Shown in pieces: positions 1 to 5,915 of a DNA stretch of 42,322 nt. A program made the translations under genes and the position numbers. Source of the DNA: Clostridia bacterium (GTDB lineage: Bacteria; Bacillota; Clostridia; UBA1212; UBA1255); assembly GCA_017517275.1 (NCBI GenBank), contig JAFWZX010000024.1, forward strand, positions 1 to 42,322, read 5' to 3'. Under the pieces are notes generated by a model. That model ran no database searches and was not told where the DNA came from. It saw only the letters and a list, made by a program, of their open reading frames with translations. The number at the start of each line of letters is the position of its first letter. The stretch's first letter is position 1.

Positions 1-83
1 AAAGTGCCGGAGATGGCACAGGTGGTCAAGAGAACTGCTACCAAGAGAACGGAAGCAATTCTCATCATTTTGTTTTTCTTCAT
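1..83 (-). CDS. SipW-dependent (TasA/camelysin-like) exported protein, N-terminus only
   Basis: Only the first 27 codons are inside the window; the gene runs off the left edge. They read MKKNKMMRIASVLLVAVLLT followed by TCAISGT, a basic start and a hydrophobic core ending in a small-residue stretch. This is the form of SipW-processed signal peptides of TasA/camelysin-type proteins, which usually continue into an AY-type motif. A clear ribosome binding site (GAAAGGAG) precedes the ATG. The gene lies directly downstream of a SipW-type signal peptidase on the same strand, as tasA does in Bacillus. In that family the mature protein forms surface fibres or biofilm matrix. The assignment rests on the signal peptide and the neighbour, because the mature domain is not visible. 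Another exported substrate is possible. Confidence 0.55.
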   Translation of the reverse strand, partial: MKKNKMMRIASVLLVAVLLTTCAISGT

Positions 84-191
84 AGTAGAAAAAACTCCTT
101 TCTTAGTTGGATTTTTCAGCCGTTTTTAAATTCTTCCCCTCCCGAGAAAGATAGCTTACCGGGCATTCTATTGAATTACCCATCCGCAGAG

Positions 192-205
192 AATGCCGCG
201 GCATT
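192..205. repeat. Perfect 14-bp palindrome in the sipW-tasA spacer
   Basis: AATGCCGCGGCATT is perfectly self-complementary. In the leftward transcript its second half, GGCATTC, can also pair with a GAATGCC about 22 bases further on (positions 160-170), giving a 7-bp stem. The spacer between the two genes is 167 bp, long for a tight operon, so the structure may protect, process or attenuate the mRNA ahead of the TasA-like gene. That role is inferred. Confidence 0.4.
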
Positions 206-250
206 ATATATCATCCCCGGACGTGGCTTCCGAAGGAAGAATATACATAA

Positions 251-919
251 TCAATTTTCGGTGCTGTCGCTGTTGTCTGCACCTATGTCTACCTTTTCTT
301 TTTCTGCCTTTTCAGCTCTCAGTGCTTCAAGCTCTGCAAGGAGCGTATCTGTATCTTGCTTATTATTTTTTTCGTAGATGCGGCGGCGAATAATGTCATA
401 GCCGACCAAGAGAATAATGGGAAGAACTACACAGATAATAAGTCCGGCAGTAGACTGCATGAACATTGCGATGTGTCCGGCTCCGGCAATGCGCATCTTA
501 TATACGCCCACCAGATTTTCGGCAGGTACAAGCTCTTTATCCTCGGTGTTGTTGTTATCACCTCGGGTGCGGAAGAAGATCTCTCCGTCATCCTCAAGGA
601 TCTCAATGACACGGTGGGTGACAATGCTCGTTCCGTTGCCTACAGGATCGAAAAAAGAAATAACATCGTTCACTTTAATATCCTCGGCATCGGCTGCCTT
701 ACAGATAATCAGATCTCCGCTGTAGATTTCCGGCACCATACTGTCAGTCAGTACGATCAGTGGGACCATACCTCCGATGCTCGGCACCTCGTCCTTGTTG
801 ATATAACTCTTAGCGATCAGCGTTATATTGATGATTAAAATCGGAATCAAAATCACACACAATATTGATCCGATTATTGTTAAGACCTTGTGCGTCGTCG
901 AAGTCTTTTCCTTAGTCAT
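251..919 (-). CDS. sipW: SipW-type signal peptidase I
   Basis: A 222-residue membrane protease that removes signal peptides from a small set of exported proteins, classically TasA. An N-terminal membrane segment spans about residues 12-36. The catalytic serine is Ser60 in LTDSMVPEIYSGD. The general-base position is a histidine (His102 in VTHRV), not the lysine of ordinary bacterial type I enzymes; this Ser/His pair marks the ER-type/SipW branch. A second membrane segment spans about residues 153-175, followed by a charged, coiled-coil-like tail. The start overlaps the stop of the upstream tetR-like gene by 8 bases, so translation is probably coupled. The next gene downstream begins with a SipW-dependent-looking signal peptide, its likely substrate. 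The family call is secure; the symbol is by type, not proven orthology. Confidence 0.88.
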   Translation of the reverse strand: MTKEKTSTTHKVLTIIGSILCVILIPILIINITLIAKSYINKDEVPSIGGMVPLIVLTDSMVPEIYSGDLIICKAADAEDIKVNDVISFFDPVGNGTSIVTHRVIEILEDDGEIFFRTRGDNNNTEDKELVPAENLVGVYKMRIAGAGHIAMFMQSTAGLIICVVLPIILLVGYDIIRRRIYEKNNKQDTDTLLAELEALRAEKAEKEKVDIGADNSDSTEN

Positions 920-1511
920 TGTTGTTTACCTCTTCCTTTTTGAAATATTGCTCTACCGAGCGATAAATAACACGAAAAACGTGTTCAGAGTAACTATCTT
1001 CTTTTGACATATGGTCATTATGAACCTTTACCGCGAAATCCAGCATTACATTCAATATGTGGTTGAGTATCATCCACACATCAGCTTCGTCAATAAATGC
1101 CTCACTGAACTTTTCAACAAGTGGCCGGTACCTCTGTTTGTGCCTATCGGCAGAATATTTGTTGAAATACGGTGAATAATAATATTGAACGAAGGCAAGA
1201 CATTTTTCCTTATTGCCAAGCAAGAACTTCCAAACAGCAGTAAAGAAAACTCTGCACCGAACCTCAAATTCAAGTTCGCTCATATACATCACGGGTAGAT
1301 GCTGCATCAACTTGGCAATCAGTTCTTCATCCAATTGATCAAAGACCTTGACAAACAAATCCTCTTTGTCGGAGAAATCCCTGTAGATATATGCTTCGTT
1401 GATGTCTGTTCCGCTGACGATTGCCTTGGTCGTAGTCTTATCAAAACCATTTTCAGCAATGATTCTAATAGTATTTTCAATTAGTCTGTTGCGGACATTT
1501 TGGTTCTTCAA
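912..1511 (-). CDS. TetR-family transcriptional regulator (TTG start)
   Basis: A 199-residue one-component regulator. Residues 8-55 form a typical TetR helix-turn-helix (IENTIRIIAENGFDKTTTKA, then IYRDFSDKEDLFVKVF), followed by a divergent all-helical ligand domain. I chose TTG at 1511 because it has a well-spaced GAGAGG 8 bases upstream. The longer frame from 1577 would start inside a leader hairpin and has no ribosome binding site. The gene is first in a leftward operon with sipW and the TasA-like gene. An operator-like inverted repeat lies at 1531-1553, suggesting it represses its own operon. The YRDFSDKEDLF helix resembles regulators next to SipW/TasA loci in Clostridia, but the ligand is unknown. 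Confidence 0.82.
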   Translation of the reverse strand: MKNQNVRNRLIENTIRIIAENGFDKTTTKAIVSGTDINEAYIYRDFSDKEDLFVKVFDQLDEELIAKLMQHLPVMYMSELEFEVRCRVFFTAVWKFLLGNKEKCLAFVQYYYSPYFNKYSADRHKQRYRPLVEKFSEAFIDEADVWMILNHILNVMLDFAVKVHNDHMSKEDSYSEHVFRVIYRSVEQYFKKEEVNNND

Positions 1512-1530
1512 GATTACAACCTCTCTTTCT

Positions 1531-1553
1531 AAAATTAAGTGTTCACTAATTTT
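1531..1553. promoter_or_regulatory. Operator-like inverted repeat upstream of the tetR-like gene
   Basis: The stretch AAAATTAAGTG-TTCACTAATTTT is an imperfect dyad with arms differing by one inserted base. It sits about 20 bases before the TTG start at 1511, where TetR autorepressors commonly bind. The seen fact is the dyad; binding by the adjacent TetR protein is inferred. Confidence 0.5.
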
Positions 1554-1560
1554 ATTGATG

Positions 1561-1627
1561 AAAAAAAGGCCAACCATCCCTTGTTTGTCCGAATGCTACG
1601 GTTTCTTTACAGACTAACGAGGTTGCC
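1561..1627 (-). terminator. Possible leader terminator/attenuator upstream of the tetR-sipW operon
   Basis: In the leftward transcript GGCAACC (1621-1627) can pair with GGTTGGCC (1568-1575, one bulged G). Inside, GTTAGTCTG (1610-1618) pairs with CGGACAAAC (1583-1591). A run of seven U follows (1561-1567). This is the form of an intrinsic terminator placed between the promoter at 1671-1699 and the first gene. GGTTGGCAACC (1621-1631) can fold on itself and would then occupy the 5' arm, giving an alternative antitermination-like state. Whether it regulates is not shown. Confidence 0.5.
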
Positions 1628-1636
1628 AACCCCACA

Positions 1637-1662
1637 ATTTTTCGCAGAGTTCAGCACTCCGC
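1637..1662 (+). repeat. Left inverted repeat (recombination site) of the invertible segment
   Basis: This 26-bp sequence matches the reverse complement of 3091-3116 at 25 of 26 positions, including an unbroken 23-bp match. It contains its own dyad: CGCAGAGT, a central TCAGC, then ACTCCGCG. That is the usual shape of a tyrosine-recombinase core site: two inverted binding arms around a short asymmetric crossover region. The centre reads TCAGC here and GCTGA at the other end, so the two sites are inverted and recombination would flip the DNA between them. Confidence 0.85.
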
Positions 1663-1670
1663 GGTTACAA

Positions 1671-1699
1671 ATTTTAGCATAAAACTCTTGAAATTGCAA
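1671..1699 (-). promoter_or_regulatory. Strong sigma-A promoter firing left out of the invertible segment
   Basis: On the minus strand: TTGCAA, a 17-bp spacer, then TAAAAT preceded by TGC, an extended -10. The expected start is near 1663, at the edge of the left inverted repeat. Transcription would therefore pass through the repeat into the leader of the tetR-sipW-tasA operon. No comparable promoter is seen closer to tetR. Confidence 0.8.
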
Positions 1700-1826
1700 T
1701 AGTTTTCGGGCTTCCGGACAGATTTTTTACAAAAAATTACTTTTTAAATGGAGGTATGTCTTTCAAAAGAGTTCATTTAGGCGTTGTCACAAACAAATTC
1801 GCCGTCAAATGTTCCGTCTTACCTTG

Positions 1827-1855
1827 TTGTTTGGAAAAAAAATCAAATCTGTTAT
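1827..1855 (+). promoter_or_regulatory. Candidate promoter of the recombinase gene
   Basis: TTGTTT, 17 bp, then TGTTAT on the plus strand, about 40 bases before the recombinase start. It is weaker than the opposing promoter at 1671-1699, so recombinase expression may be low. A consensus match is the only evidence. Confidence 0.4.
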
Positions 1856-1896
1856 TTAAAATAATACATACCAAATAATTAAAGGAGGACATCATT

Positions 1897-3018
1897 ATGT
1901 CAAAAAAAGGCGAAAACATCTACAAACGTAAGGACAAGCGGTGGGAGGCGCGATATATTAAGGCCTACCACCCGGACGGAACACCAAAGTACGGCTATTG
2001 CTACGGTAAAACATACCGTGAAGCCAAGCAAAAGGTAACACAGGCAAAGACGGCTCTGCTAACGGAAAAACCGATAGCAACAACTTCGCGCAAACGGCGT
2101 TTTGCGTTCTATTGTGATGAATGGTTGCGGATCAATCGCAACCGCATTAAGGAATCCACCTATGTAAAGTATAGCGGTATTATTGAAAAACATATTAAAC
2201 CCAAGCTGGGCGGTTGCCTCGTGCAATCGCTGACATCGTTGATTGTAGAGCAGTTCAGCCACGATCTGCTGTATGAGGAGGCGTTATCCCCCAAGACCGT
2301 GAAAGATATTCTGACGATGCTGCATTCGGTCATCAAATACACAAGCAGACAGTTCCCGGATCCATTGCCAATCATCGAGATTGCTTATCCAAAGGTTCCG
2401 AAAAATGAAATGCGGGTTATGTCCGTGGAAGAACAAACCCGCTTTGTAAAATATTTGCTTGAAGATATGGATGAGTGTAAATTCGGCGTACTACTTGCTC
2501 TTGTTACCGGTATGCGGATCGGGGAGGTGTGTGCTCTGCGTTGGGAAAACGTATCCATAAAGGAACAAACGATCAAGGTAAAAACTACGATGCAACGCCT
2601 TCAGAATTTGGATGGGAATGGAAACGCAAAAACAAAAGTTGTTATCAGCGGGCCTAAAAGCGATACCTCCGTCCGAATGATACCCCTAACAGAATACGCA
2701 GTCAATCTATGTAAAACCATATTTTGCAGCAATCCTTCCGCATTTGTTTTGACGGGAGAAATAGATCGCTTTATTGAGCCGAGAACAATGCAATACAAAT
2801 TGGAGCGTTATACTGCAAAATGCGGACTGGAAGGTATTCATTTTCACACACTCCGTCATACCTTTGCTACTCGTTGCGTTGAAGTAGATTTTGAAATAAA
2901 ATCACTCAGTGAGATATTAGGTCACTCCAGTCCCCAAATCACATTAGAGCGATATGTTCATTCCTCCATGGAACTGAAAAGAAGTAATATGAATAAACTC
3001 ACAGCAATAGGTTTCTGA
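1897..3018 (+). CDS. Tyrosine recombinase/integrase of the invertible segment
   Basis: A 373-residue site-specific recombinase. Residues 1-55 form an arm-type N-terminal DNA-binding region (GENIYKRKDKRWEARYIKAY). Residues 65-165 are the SAM-like core-binding domain. The C-terminal catalytic domain carries Arg207 (TGMRIGE), a candidate Lys254, His317 and Arg320 (HTLR), His343 (LGHSS) and the nucleophile Tyr353 (ERYVHS). All expected active-site residues are present, so the enzyme looks intact. AAAGGAGG stands well placed before the ATG. No excisionase, relaxase or other mobile-element genes are nearby, and inverted 26-bp repeats flank the gene. This fits a dedicated invertase better than a phage or ICE integrase. 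GC content looks higher than in the rest of the window, suggesting transfer. Confidence 0.92.
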   Translation: MSKKGENIYKRKDKRWEARYIKAYHPDGTPKYGYCYGKTYREAKQKVTQAKTALLTEKPIATTSRKRRFAFYCDEWLRINRNRIKESTYVKYSGIIEKHIKPKLGGCLVQSLTSLIVEQFSHDLLYEEALSPKTVKDILTMLHSVIKYTSRQFPDPLPIIEIAYPKVPKNEMRVMSVEEQTRFVKYLLEDMDECKFGVLLALVTGMRIGEVCALRWENVSIKEQTIKVKTTMQRLQNLDGNGNAKTKVVISGPKSDTSVRMIPLTEYAVNLCKTIFCSNPSAFVLTGEIDRFIEPRTMQYKLERYTAKCGLEGIHFHTLRHTFATRCVEVDFEIKSLSEILGHSSPQITLERYVHSSMELKRSNMNKLTAIGF

Positions 3019-3048
3019 TTATACGCCGTCAAAAAAATCCGTCCCAAA

Positions 3049-3084
3049 TGAGAAAAAGCCCTTTATCCAAGGGGCTTTTTCTCA
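3049..3084. terminator. Bidirectional hairpin terminator at the recombinase end
   Basis: ATGAGAAAAAGCCC (3049-3062) pairs perfectly with GGGCTTTTTCTCAT (3071-3084) across a 10-base loop. The A-run, GC core and T-run layout works in both directions. It lies 30 bases after the recombinase stop and 6 bases inside the right inverted repeat, so it would move with the segment on inversion. Confidence 0.8.
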
Positions 3085-3090
3085 TATACG

Positions 3091-3116
3091 GCAGAGTGCT
3101 GAACTCTGCGAAAAAT
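3091..3116 (-). repeat. Right inverted repeat (recombination site) of the invertible segment
   Basis: Reverse complement of the left repeat at 1637-1662 with one mismatch. Its dyad is perfect: GCAGAGT, GCTGA, ACTCTGC on the plus strand. The single difference between the copies lies in one arm, not in the central 5 bases, so strand exchange between them should still be possible. Confidence 0.85.
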
Positions 3117-3147
3117 ACTGCTTATTATTATCGTGTTCTATATGTTT

Positions 3148-3439
3148 TCATATGTAACGTATAGGCACAGAGTATTTTCGTCCCTCAAATTTTATCATTG
3201 ATTCTCGATTTACACGATATGTTTTTTCTTCTTGGCGGGAGAAGTAACTGTGTAATATCTCTATATTTCCCTTGATATCCCTTTGTTAAAAGGAGCTTGT
3301 ATATTGCCATTGCAGTACAACCATATGCATCAATAGTTCTGGGATTGCAACCATATCTTCTGGCTAATTCGGCTTTATTAAACAATGTTACATCCTCCTT
3401 TGCAAGAAATGAAATAGCTTCTCTTATGTCATCTCGCAT
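3148..3439 (-). pseudogene. IS21-family transposase istA relic (internally deleted, frameshifted)
   Basis: An ATG with GGAGG in front opens MRDDIREAISFLAKEDVTLF and a helix-turn-helix (KAELARRYGCNPRTID). This jumps directly to YGCTAMAIYKLLLTKGYQGK, a segment that in IS21 IstA proteins normally follows some tens of residues later. After a second junction another frame gives YRVNRESMIKFEG then RKYSVPIRYI, resembling the C-terminal segment of IstA, ending at a stop at 3148-3150. At least two internal deletions have removed the DDE catalytic core. No istB remains. The relic abuts the outside of the right inverted repeat. Recognition is from recalled family sequence, not a search. Confidence 0.65.
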
Positions 3440-3482
3440 GTTATACACCTCCGTATTAAGATGACATTATTGTAATCAAAAA

Positions 3483-3556
3483 GCTACAACAAAAATGTTT
3501 AAATTCCTACATTTTCATTTCGGAACTTTTATGCATTTTCATTGTAGCATTTACAC
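3483..3556. repeat. IS21-like terminal repeat cluster
   Basis: Upstream of the istA relic, CATTTTCATT occurs twice 24 bp apart (3510 and 3534). GCTACAACAAAAATG (3483-3497) is an imperfect inverted copy of 3534-3548. Multiple short terminal repeats before istA are a known trait of IS21 ends, so the original element end probably lies near 3556. Confidence 0.5.
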
Positions 3557-3594
3557 AGAGAGAATCGTGGACAATATATAATTAACATTAAAAT

Positions 3595-3669
3595 TTGAAA
3601 AGTCATAAATCATTCAAGGTTTTTCTATTGAAAAGTTGGTTATAATATGTTATAATACATTTGAAAAGT
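3595..3669 (+). repeat. Three TTGAAAAGT direct repeats at exact 33-bp spacing
   Basis: TTGAAAAGT starts at 3595, 3628 and 3661. The middle copy includes the -35 box of the ATPase promoter and the last lies just before its ribosome binding site. Spacing of 33 bp is about three helical turns, so a regulator could bind all three on one face. Chance or tandem duplication in AT-rich DNA is an alternative. Confidence 0.55.
3628..3656 (+). promoter_or_regulatory. Near-consensus sigma-A promoter for the AAA/DUF4143 gene
   Basis: TTGAAA, 17 bp, TATAAT, with a second TATAAT ten bases upstream of the chosen -10. The start of transcription would be near 3663, only about 25 bases before the ATG at 3688. 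Confidence 0.75.
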
Positions 3670-3687
3670 TCTGAGGAGGGTTTTATA

Positions 3688-5037
3688 ATGCTTTTTCGTA
3701 AGATAGAAAAGCTCATTGATGAGCATTTAAGGTCAGATTCCAAGAAGATTCTTTTGATCGACGGCGCACGCCAAATCGGTAAAACATATATCATCAGACA
3801 CGTAGGAGAGAAACTATTCAAAAACTACATTGAGATCAACATGGTCGAGGACTCTTTGGGAGACCGTCTTTTTGAAAATGTTAAAACGGTAGAGGATTTT
3901 TATCTTCAGGTTAGTATGACAAAGGGTGAAAAGATGGGTCGTAAAGAAGACACTTTGATTTTCATCGATGAAATTCAAGCATATCCTCATCTACTCACTT
4001 TGCTCAAGTTTTTGTCTCAAGATAATAAGTTTACTTATATTGCCAGTGGTTCTTTGCTTGGAGTTACCCTTTCCCAAACTACTTCTATTCCAATGGGCAG
4101 TATCCGCAAGGTAAGAATGTTTCCCTTGGACTTTGAAGAATTTCTCTATGCAAACGGAATGAATGAGCTTGTGATTTCTTCTATTAGGAAAAAGTTTGAA
4201 AAACTCGAAGCACTTGAAGAACCGATGCACAACAAAATGATGGACATGTTCCGCAAGTTTTTGCTTGTTGGCGGGCTTCCCGATGCAGTCAATGCATATA
4301 TAAGCACAAAAAATATCCAGGCAATTCGTGACGTTCAAAACGAAATTCACGATTATTACGCTGCAGACGCATCAAAATATGATGAAGAAAACAGATTGAA
4401 GATTCGCAGAGTTTTTGATCTTATTCCTTCTAATATGGAAAACAAAAAGAAGCGTGTTGTCGCACAAAACATTGAAAATAAAAAAGGTAAGACATTTGGC
4501 GATTATGCTGACGAATTCGAATACCTGATCAGTGCCGGTATTGCACTTAACGTTCAAGCAATATCCAATCCTACGTTTCCTCTCATCGAATCTTCCGGGA
4601 AAAATCTTCTGAAACTTTATTTGAACGATGTTGGTATTCTTACCAGTATTCTTTACGGAAACAATATACGTGCAATTTTAGACGATGAAAAGAGCATCAA
4701 TCTTGGTTCTGTTTACGAAACCGTCGTTGCAAGCGAGCTTATTGCTCACGGACACAAATTGTTTTATTACGATAATCGTAGCCGCGGTGAAGTAGACTAT
4801 CTTATTGATGATTACGACAGCCTGTCGGCAGTGCCTATCGAAGTGAAATCCGGTAAAGACTACACTGTGCACAGCGCGCTGAACGCCTTTGTTCAAAATG
4901 AGGATTATCACGTAAAAAAGGCGTTTGTTGTTTCAAATGAAAGAACTGTTACACAGAAAGGCAAGATAACATATATTCCGATTTATTATATTATGTGCTT
5001 CGATGCGAATGGCACAAACAGCAATATGAGCTTTTGA
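3688..5037 (+). CDS. AAA ATPase with C-terminal DUF4143 nuclease-like domain
   Basis: A 449-residue orphan protein of the AAA_14/DUF4143 family, common in anaerobes and of unknown physiological role. The P-loop is at residues 25-33 (DGARQIGKT) and Walker B at 89-96 (TLIFIDEIQ). A sensor-like serine region (YIASGSLLGV) follows. The C-terminal part carries GEVDYLI and, about 15 residues later, PIEVKSGK. This matches the E/D...ExK layout of PD-(D/E)xK folds. The ATG at 3688 is chosen because GAGGAGGG precedes it at the right distance; a TTG at 3661 in the same frame lies within a repeat and lacks a site. The gene stands alone with its own strong promoter. Members are often mobile and linked to defence or toxin-like functions only by speculation. 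Confidence 0.88.
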   Translation: MLFRKIEKLIDEHLRSDSKKILLIDGARQIGKTYIIRHVGEKLFKNYIEINMVEDSLGDRLFENVKTVEDFYLQVSMTKGEKMGRKEDTLIFIDEIQAYPHLLTLLKFLSQDNKFTYIASGSLLGVTLSQTTSIPMGSIRKVRMFPLDFEEFLYANGMNELVISSIRKKFEKLEALEEPMHNKMMDMFRKFLLVGGLPDAVNAYISTKNIQAIRDVQNEIHDYYAADASKYDEENRLKIRRVFDLIPSNMENKKKRVVAQNIENKKGKTFGDYADEFEYLISAGIALNVQAISNPTFPLIESSGKNLLKLYLNDVGILTSILYGNNIRAILDDEKSINLGSVYETVVASELIAHGHKLFYYDNRSRGEVDYLIDDYDSLSAVPIEVKSGKDYTVHSALNAFVQNEDYHVKKAFVVSNERTVTQKGKITYIPIYYIMCFDANGTNSNMSF

Positions 5038-5081
5038 AATTATCGTAGCTAACTTAAAAAGCACAATTAGCGACCACCCTT

Positions 5082-5123
5082 CCCTTTGGCCTTGAGAAAG
5101 CCGTGCATTTTTCTCATAAAGGG
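5082..5123 (+). terminator. Hairpin after the AAA/DUF4143 gene (possible terminator)
   Basis: CCCTTT pairs with AAAGGG as the outer stem and TGAGAAA with TTTCTCA as the inner stem, with a small internal loop. No U-run follows, so termination efficiency is doubtful. Confidence 0.35.
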
Positions 5124-5154
5124 CAATATATGTGTCATAACAAACGATATATTG
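5124..5154. promoter_or_regulatory. Inverted repeat overlapping the -35 box of the phosphatase operon
   Basis: CAATATAT (5124-5131) and ATATATTG (5147-5154) are perfect inverted 8-mers separated by 15 bp. The right arm overlaps the -35 element at 5152. This is the position of an operator, though AT-rich sequence makes chance plausible. Confidence 0.35.
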
Positions 5155-5180
5155 ACCCATAAATCAAATTATATTAAAAT
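5152..5180 (+). promoter_or_regulatory. Promoter for the HAD phosphatase/S66 peptidase operon
   Basis: TTGACC, 17 bp, TAAAAT, followed by AAGGAGG and the ATG at 5220. A good sigma-A match. Confidence 0.7.
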
Positions 5181-5219
5181 CACGAACGTTATCTTGTTAT
5201 CACAAGGAGGAAAATTATT

Positions 5220-5915
5220 ATGAAAACTAAAATAAATGCAATTATCTTTGACTTAGATGGTACACTTGCGGATACGTTGGAGGATCTGGCAGATTCTGTT
5301 AACGCTGCGATGGCAAAGAATAATTATCCTACACATTCGATTGATTACGTTAAAGCAAGCGTAGGCTCCGGCACAAGAGAATTAATTCGCAAATGCCTTC
5401 CTGATGATATCAAAGCAGAAAAAAACAGTAATGATACTGAAATTATCGATAAAGTCACAGCAGATTATCTCGAGATATATCATAATAACTTCCTTATAAA
5501 AACACATATGTATGAAGGATTACTTCAAGTACTTGATTATTTTAAAGAGCTTGGTTTAATCATGGGCGTTGTAAGCAATAAGCCCTATGACCTTACAAAT
5601 GCAATAGCAGAAAAGCTTTTTCCCGGATATTTCCATACGGTATTTGGCATGAATAAAAGCTTTCCTCGCAAACCTGATCCTGCATCGACGCTATACGTTG
5701 CAGGTTTGTTAAACGTTAAGCCTGAAAATTGCCTGTTTATAGGCGATTCTGAAGTTGATTATAAAACAGGTGTTAATGCAAAGATGCCGGTTATTTCAGT
5801 AACTTGGGGCTTTAGATCAGCTCAGGAACTTAAAGATGCCGGTGCAACACTTCTCGTTGACAAGCCACTGGATTTAATTAAAGCATTTGACGATAATTTT
5901 GAGGTTAACGCATGA
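5220..5915 (+). CDS. HAD-superfamily hydrolase, phosphoglycolate phosphatase-like
   Basis: A 231-residue cytoplasmic phosphatase of the Gph/PGMB-like HAD subfamily. Motif I is FDLDGTLADT, with nucleophile Asp11 and acid/base Asp13. A helical cap occupies roughly residues 20-90. Motif II is VVSNKP, the lysine of motif III lies in FPRKPDP, and motif IV is FIGDSEVDYKTG. All are intact. Members hydrolyse small phosphate esters such as 2-phosphoglycolate, but substrate cannot be read from sequence. AAGGAGG precedes the start. The stop overlaps the next gene's start by four bases (ATGA), so the two genes are translationally coupled, and the partner is a peptidoglycan-type carboxypeptidase. Confidence 0.85.
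   Translation: MKTKINAIIFDLDGTLADTLEDLADSVNAAMAKNNYPTHSIDYVKASVGSGTRELIRKCLPDDIKAEKNSNDTEIIDKVTADYLEIYHNNFLIKTHMYEGLLQVLDYFKELGLIMGVVSNKPYDLTNAIAEKLFPGYFHTVFGMNKSFPRKPDPASTLYVAGLLNVKPENCLFIGDSEVDYKTGVNAKMPVISVTWGFRSAQELKDAGATLLVDKPLDLIKAFDDNFEVNA

Larger units (their letters stand above)
1637..3116. other. Putative invertible DNA segment (recombinase plus outward promoter)
   Basis: A 1480-bp unit bounded by inverted 26-bp repeats. It encodes a tyrosine recombinase. A strong promoter just inside the left boundary points out at the tetR-sipW-tasA operon, and a strong hairpin terminator sits just inside the right boundary. As written the operon would be ON. After inversion the promoter would face the IS21 relic, and the terminator would lie between recombinase transcription and the operon, giving OFF. 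The repeats, promoter, terminator and catalytic residues are seen directly; inversion is inferred. Alternatives are a decayed integrative element or a repeat-flanked integrase cassette with no switching. Confidence 0.7.

Noticed and set aside
1755..1879. Short plus-strand frame (about 41 codons) upstream of the recombinase, a possible excisionase
   Set aside because: Its ATG directly abuts the GGAGGT with no spacing, the product shows no excisionase helix-turn-helix or basic pattern, and it covers the recombinase promoter region.
1637..3116. Reading the 26-bp repeats as attL/attR of an integrated element
   Set aside because: Attachment sites left by integration are direct repeats; these are inverted, and no other mobility genes lie between them.
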